The translations under genes and the position numbers were made by a program. The notes beneath the pieces are model-generated. The model saw nothing but the letters and a program-made list of their open reading frames with translations, made no database searches and was not told the origin of the DNA. DNA of 64,000 bases, from assembly GCF_021283305.1 (NCBI RefSeq), contig NZ_JAJSOK010000010.1, positions 62,001 through 126,000 of the forward strand, read 5' to 3'. This stretch comes from Pseudonocardia kujensis (lineage in GTDB: Bacteria > Actinomycetota > Actinomycetes > Mycobacteriales > Pseudonocardiaceae). Positions 59,590 to 64,000 of the stretch are shown piece by piece. Positions within the stretch are counted from its first letter, which is position 1; each line of letters opens with the position of its first letter.

Positions 59590-62130
59590 GTGGAACCACA
59601 CCTTCCCGACGTCGGGACGGCGTCCCGGCAGTCGGGCCGGTGGGCACGGGCCCTGCGCCTGACCCGGCGTGCCCCGGTGACCGTGCTGCTCGTCGTGACG
59701 ATCTGGGTGCTCGGGGCCGCCACCGGCAGCCTGCTGCACGGCCCCTCGCCCGCGCTGGCCTCGGCGATCGGCGCGGGGCTCGACCCGATCCGCTCGGGGG
59801 CCTGGTGGGGCCTCGCGACCTCGGCGCTCTGGTGTCGGGGGGCGGCCTCGTACGTGTTGTCGACGCTGATGATCGTTGCCCTGCTGCCGGTGGCCGAACG
59901 CCGCCTCGGGAGCCTGCGGGCCGCCGGGCTGGCCCTCGTCGTCCAGGTCGCCGGCTCGGCGGTGGGCCTGCTCTGGGTGTGGCTGCTCGACCGGTACGCC
60001 GACGGGCGGTGGGCCGATCAGCTGGCCGTCTCCGTGGCCGTCGGACCGGGCACCGCGGTCGTCGGGGTCACCCTCGCGGCGAGCGCCTGCCTGGCCGCGC
60101 TGTGGCGCCGCAGGCTGCGCCTGGTGCTGGTCATCGCACTGCTGATGCTGGTGCTCTACTCGGGGTTGATCGGCGACCTGCTGCGGTTGTGCACCGGCCT
60201 GCTCGGGCTCGCGGTGGGCGCGCTGCTGTACGGACGGATCCACGGCGCCGAGGTGCCGGTCGTGTCCCGGCCCTCACGGGCGGAGCGGCGGATCCTGGTG
60301 GCGCTGGTGGTCGCGGCGTCGGCACTCGGCCCGCTGATCGCGGCCTGGGCCCAGTCGCGGGTGGGGCCGCTGTCGGTGCTGCGGTTCGTCTTCGCCGCGC
60401 CCCCTCCCGACGCGGCCACGGTCAAGCAGATCTGTGCGGCGGCCCTCGATCCCCGCGACGTGCGGGAGTGCGCGGAGCTGCAGGCGAGGTTGCGGTTCTC
60501 CGGGGTCGGGCCGGCCCTGCTGTCGGTCATGCCGGTGGTGCTGCTGCTGGTCGCGGCCGAGGGGCTCCGCCGCGGGCGTCGCGCGGCCTGGGGCCTGGCC
60601 GTCGGGCTGAACCTCGGGCTCGCCGCGCTCGCCGTGGTGCTGATGACCAGCCACGCCCAGCAACGGATCGTCCTCGGTGTCGGGGCGCACCCGCGGGCGT
60701 GGCTCGCGATCCTCCTGCCGCTGGTCCAGCCGCTGCTGGTCGTCGTCGTCCTGCTGCTGACCCGCGCCCGGTTCGACGTCCGGGCGCCGCACGGCACGTA
60801 CCGGGCGCTCCTGCGCGCGACCGTCGGAGCCCTCGTCGTCGCGGCCGCTGCCTACGTGGCCCTCGGCCTGATGCTGCGGGACGACTTCGACCCCGTTCCC
60901 GGTATCGGCGACCTGCTGCTCGACCTGCCGTTGCGGCTCGTCCCGCCGGGCTACCTCGTCGGGGTCGGCCCCGGCTTCCTGCCCGTCGACGACGGCGCCA
61001 CCCTGCTCTACGAGTGGACCGGCCCCGCGGTGTGGCTCGTGCTGGCCGCGGCCGCGCTGCGGACGTTCCTGCGCAGCCGCCCGGACGTCGCCGCCTCCGA
61101 CCTCGCCCGCGTGCGCGCCCTCCTCGGCGGCGGGGCGGGCGGGTCGTTGCAGTACATGGCCACCTGGCCAGGTCACGCCTACTGGTTCGGCCCCGACGCC
61201 ACCGCGGCCGTGGCCTACCGCGTGATCGGCGGGGTGGCCCTGACCACGGGCGGCCCGGTCGGACGGCCCGCGTCGGTCCCCGCAGCCGTCGCCGGGTTCG
61301 CCGCGCACTGCCGCCAGCAGGGATGGACGCCCTGCTTCTACAGCGTCGGCGCCGAGGTCGTCACCGCCGCGCGAACCCTGGGCTGGAGCGCGGTACAGGT
61401 GGCCGAGGAGACCCTGCTCCCCCTGCCGGAACTCACCTTCACCGGGCGGAAGTGGCAGGACGTACGGACCGCACTGAACCGGGCCGCGAAGGCGGGGATC
61501 GCGGCGGAATGGACAACCTTCCGCGCCGCGCCCGTAGGGATCACCGACCAGATCCGGGCGATCAGCGAGGAATGGGTGGCCGACAAGGGGCTGCCGGAAA
61601 TGGGCTTCACCCTCGGTGGCATCGACGAGCTCGCCGACGACGAGGTGCGACTGCTGCTGGCCGTGGACGCCGACCGCTCCGTACACGGCGTGACGAGCTG
61701 GCTACCGGTCCGGCGCAACGGCCAGGTCATCGGCTGGACGCTCGACTTCATGCGCCGCCGCTCCGACGAGCAGGCCTTCCGCGGCGTCATGGAGTTCCTG
61801 ATCGCCTCCGCCGCGACCGATCTCCGCGAAGAGGGCGCAGAGTTCCTCTCACTGTCCGGCGCCCCGCTCGCCCGCCTGGACCGCGGAGAGCCCATCGCGG
61901 GCCTGCAGAAACTCCTCGACGCGATCGGCCAGCGGCTCGAACCCGTCTACGGATTCCGCTCGCTACTGGCGTTCAAGGCCAAGTTCCAGCCCGAGTACCG
62001 GCCCCTGTACCTCGCCTATCCCGACCCGACCGCACTGCCCGCGATCGGCAACGCCCTCGCCCGCGCCTACCTGCCCGACCTGCGCCCCACCCAAGCCGCC
62101 GCCCTCGCCCGCGCCCTCCTCGGCCGCTGA
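59590..62130 (+). CDS. MprF-like protein: membrane domain plus DUF2156 lysyltransferase domain
   Basis: This protein of about 846 residues has an N-terminal multi-helix region (rhomboid-like, with AWWGLATSALWC) and further helices. Its C-terminal half is a DUF2156/phosphatidylglycerol-lysyltransferase GNAT-like domain (GGSLQYMATWPGHAYWFGPDATAAVAYRVIGGVALTTGGPVG to YRPLYLAYPD), including SLSGAPLARLDR. It probably adds an amino acid to phosphatidylglycerol, changing surface charge. Start uncertain: GTG 59590 and GTG 59539 are in frame, but the best AGGAGG (59561-59566) lies 5 bases before an in-frame ATC (59572). No gene fills 59310-59538. Confidence 0.85.
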   Translation: MEPHLPDVGTASRQSGRWARALRLTRRAPVTVLLVVTIWVLGAATGSLLHGPSPALASAIGAGLDPIRSGAWWGLATSALWCRGAASYVLSTLMIVALLPVAERRLGSLRAAGLALVVQVAGSAVGLLWVWLLDRYADGRWADQLAVSVAVGPGTAVVGVTLAASACLAALWRRRLRLVLVIALLMLVLYSGLIGDLLRLCTGLLGLAVGALLYGRIHGAEVPVVSRPSRAERRILVALVVAASALGPLIAAWAQSRVGPLSVLRFVFAAPPPDAATVKQICAAALDPRDVRECAELQARLRFSGVGPALLSVMPVVLLLVAAEGLRRGRRAAWGLAVGLNLGLAALAVVLMTSHAQQRIVLGVGAHPRAWLAILLPLVQPLLVVVVLLLTRARFDVRAPHGTYRALLRATVGALVVAAAAYVALGLMLRDDFDPVPGIGDLLLDLPLRLVPPGYLVGVGPGFLPVDDGATLLYEWTGPAVWLVLAAAALRTFLRSRPDVAASDLARVRALLGGGAGGSLQYMATWPGHAYWFGPDATAAVAYRVIGGVALTTGGPVGRPASVPAAVAGFAAHCRQQGWTPCFYSVGAEVVTAARTLGWSAVQVAEETLLPLPELTFTGRKWQDVRTALNRAAKAGIAAEWTTFRAAPVGITDQIRAISEEWVADKGLPEMGFTLGGIDELADDEVRLLLAVDADRSVHGVTSWLPVRRNGQVIGWTLDFMRRRSDEQAFRGVMEFLIASAATDLREEGAEFLSLSGAPLARLDRGEPIAGLQKLLDAIGQRLEPVYGFRSLLAFKAKFQPEYRPLYLAYPDPTALPAIGNALARAYLPDLRPTQAAALARALLGR

Positions 62131-62267
62131 CCGACGGTGGCGTGAGCGTTTACCCTCCGCTTCCCGTGGCGCCGCTAGCGTCTCGTAGCGTGGAGCCGGA
62201 GGCAGCGACGACTCGAGACCTCCGCCGTCGGGAACCGGGCGGACCAGGCCGCAGGAGCAGAACGCCG

Positions 62268-64000
62268 ATGCGGACGCTCGGGCCGGGTGCAGCCAGGCGC
62301 CTCATTCGGTTGGGCGTCCTGTGCGTCGTCGGTGGGGTGCTGCTGGCCGGCATGGTGTTCCCGGTCGTGTCGGGCCTCGGCCTGACCGCGGGCGAGGCCG
62401 GGGCCGGCGGGCCGAGCGTCCCGGCGATCCTGGCCGACCGGGACGTCCCCCTCACCACGACGGTGACGGACGACAACGGCGAGCCGATCGCCTACCTGTT
62501 CGACCAGGACCGGCGGCCGACGCCGTCGGCGACCATCTCCCCGGCGATGAAGGCCGCGATCGTGGCCGTCGAGGACCGCCGCTTCTACCAGCACAGCGGG
62601 GTCGACCCGCAGGGTGTGCTCCGCGCCCTCCTGCACAACGGCGAGAGCACCTCCCAACAGGGCGGGTCCACGCTCAGCCAGCAGTACGTGAAGAACTACA
62701 CGCTCGACACCGCCACCACCGCCGCGGAGCGAACCGCCGCAACCGCGCCCACCTACGCGCGCAAGCTCTCCGAGGCCCGCCTCGCGGTGGCGGTGGACCG
62801 GGCGCTCGGCAAGGACGAGATCCTGACCCGGTACCTGAACATCGTGTACTTCGGCAACGGGGCCTACGGCGTGGGAACCGCGGCCCGAACCTACTTCGAC
62901 ACCACCCCGGACCGGCTGACCGTGGCACAGGCCGCCCTGCTCGCCGGGATGGTGCAGAGCCCCACCGCCTACGATCCGCTTCGCCACCCCGCGGCGGCGA
63001 CCGCGCGGCGCAACGAGGTCATCCAGCTCATGGCCGGGCAAGGGGTGGTCACGCCGGTCCAGGCCGCGGCCTCGAGCGCCGAGCCGCTGGGTGTGCCCGC
63101 GGTGGTGAACCCACCCGCGGAGGGCTGCGCGGGCGCCGGGGACGCCGGCCACTTCTGCGCCTACGTGGTCGACTACCTCACCAGGGCCGGCTTCTCTCTG
63201 GGCCAGCTCGACCGGGGCGGATACATCATCCGCACCACCCTCGACCGCGCAGCCCTGGCCGCGGCCAAGGCCGCCGTGGACGCCCAGGTCCCGCCGCGCA
63301 CCCCGCACATCGCCGACGTCCTGTCGATCGTCGAGCCGGGCGCCACGGGCCACCGCGTGGTCGCGATGGCCGCCAACCGGACCTACGGCCCCGACGCCGC
63401 CGCCGGCCAGAGCAGCTACGGGCTTCCCTACACCCCGGAGAACCTGGGGGCGGGCTCGGTCTACAAGATCTTCACCGCGGCCGCCGCCCTGGAGAAGGGC
63501 CTCGGGATCGACACCGTGCTCGACGTCCCCGCCAGCGGCTGGACCACCCCGTTCTTCGCCAACGCCGGCGTCCCGGTCCCGATCCACAACGCGGGCAACT
63601 ACGCCTCACGCCTCAGCTTGCAGGACGCGCTCGCCCAGTCGCCCAACACCGCCTTCGTCGCCCTCGAGCAGTACACCGGGGTCCCCGCCGTGGTCGACAT
63701 GGCGGTGCGCCTGGGGATGACGTCCCTGGCCGACACCCCGACCGGGTCGAGGACCGGGTCGCCGTCGATCGCCACGGTCACCAAGGCCCAGAACCACGCC
63801 TCGTTCACCCTGGGCGACACCCCGACCAGCGCGCTGGAGCTGGCCAACGTCGCGGCCACACTCGCCAGCCACGGGACCTGGTGCCCGCCCGACCCGATCG
63901 CCGCGATCACCGACCGCACCGGCACCGCCGTCCCGCTCCCCGGGCCGGCGTGCAACCAGGCCGTCTCCCCCCAGCTCGCCGACACCCTACTCACCGGCCT
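62268..64000 (+). CDS. Class A penicillin-binding protein, 3' end beyond the window
   Basis: Partial, at least 577 residues. It has one N-terminal membrane anchor, then a GT51 transglycosylase domain: VAVEDRRFYQHSGVDPQGVLRALL (catalytic Glu), QGGSTLSQQYVKNY, RKLSEARLAVAVDRALGKDEILTRYLNIVYFGNGAYGV. A transpeptidase domain follows with Ser397-x-x-Lys400 (GAGSVYKIFT) and SPN; the KTG box should lie past the window. It polymerises and cross-links peptidoglycan outside the membrane. The start is ATG, with AGGAG about 11 bases upstream. Confidence 0.93.
   Translation, partial: MRTLGPGAARRLIRLGVLCVVGGVLLAGMVFPVVSGLGLTAGEAGAGGPSVPAILADRDVPLTTTVTDDNGEPIAYLFDQDRRPTPSATISPAMKAAIVAVEDRRFYQHSGVDPQGVLRALLHNGESTSQQGGSTLSQQYVKNYTLDTATTAAERTAATAPTYARKLSEARLAVAVDRALGKDEILTRYLNIVYFGNGAYGVGTAARTYFDTTPDRLTVAQAALLAGMVQSPTAYDPLRHPAAATARRNEVIQLMAGQGVVTPVQAAASSAEPLGVPAVVNPPAEGCAGAGDAGHFCAYVVDYLTRAGFSLGQLDRGGYIIRTTLDRAALAAAKAAVDAQVPPRTPHIADVLSIVEPGATGHRVVAMAANRTYGPDAAAGQSSYGLPYTPENLGAGSVYKIFTAAAALEKGLGIDTVLDVPASGWTTPFFANAGVPVPIHNAGNYASRLSLQDALAQSPNTAFVALEQYTGVPAVVDMAVRLGMTSLADTPTGSRTGSPSIATVTKAQNHASFTLGDTPTSALELANVAATLASHGTWCPPDPIAAITDRTGTAVPLPGPACNQAVSPQLADTLLTG

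Overview
The window is very GC-rich, with dense, often 4-nt-overlapping genes and many GTG starts. This suggests an actinobacterium. The mycobacterial-type mprA-mprB-pepD-moaB-mscL neighbourhood and the actinobacterial-style kdp operon fit Pseudonocardia or a relative; the genus is inference, not proof.

Region by region. (1) 1-8435 is envelope-stress backbone: mscL, moaB, a PepD/HtrA protease and the MprAB two-component system, with an arsR-SRPBCC pair set between pepD and mprB, then an MFS exporter. (2) 8540-23576 is a 15-kb island at the 3' end of a tRNA-Arg(CCT) gene. It is bounded by a 43-bp direct repeat of that tRNA end, with clusters of GGGAGC repeats just inside both ends. Its cargo is a CapA-like protein, a citrate-lyase-type lyase/CoA-transferase/MaoC/acyl-CoA dehydrogenase/PrpD operon that matches the itaconate catabolic gene set, a small isomerase-like protein, an M19 dipeptidase, an MHS transporter, an M20 amidohydrolase, a zinc reductase, an IclR regulator, an alpha/beta hydrolase, an ACT-like protein and an amidase. 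No integrase lies inside; an integrase remnant lies just outside the right end. (3) 23885-31443 holds Kup, a KdpD-like DUF4118 protein and a giant CtpI-like P-type ATPase. (4) 31585-40085 holds a PaoABC-type molybdenum aldehyde oxidoreductase flanked by gene remnants, two small proteins sharing an EWPVAAAIGVG segment, a redoxin with an altered active site and a collagen-like protein.

(5) 40199-49647 is a sulfur-scavenging locus on the minus strand: GNAT, ABC permease, ATPase, binding protein and two flavin monooxygenases, plus separate LLM monooxygenases. Two near-identical S-box (SAM-I type) riboswitches are present. One abuts the Shine-Dalgarno of an LLM gene. The other abuts the Shine-Dalgarno of a 35-residue leader peptide that precedes the ABC operon. 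A second leader peptide of the same type precedes a 101-residue protein. This SAM-plus-leader-peptide architecture is the most unusual system in the window.

(6) 49742-57770 holds a STAS protein and kdpFABC with kdpD but no kdpE. Tandem 11-bp CGTCA-type repeats lie upstream of kdp and also upstream of the distant DUF4118 gene, suggesting one potassium regulon. (7) 57956-64000 holds a methyltransferase, a cold-shock protein with a clear terminator, an MprF-like lysyltransferase-domain membrane protein and a class A penicillin-binding protein cut by the window edge.
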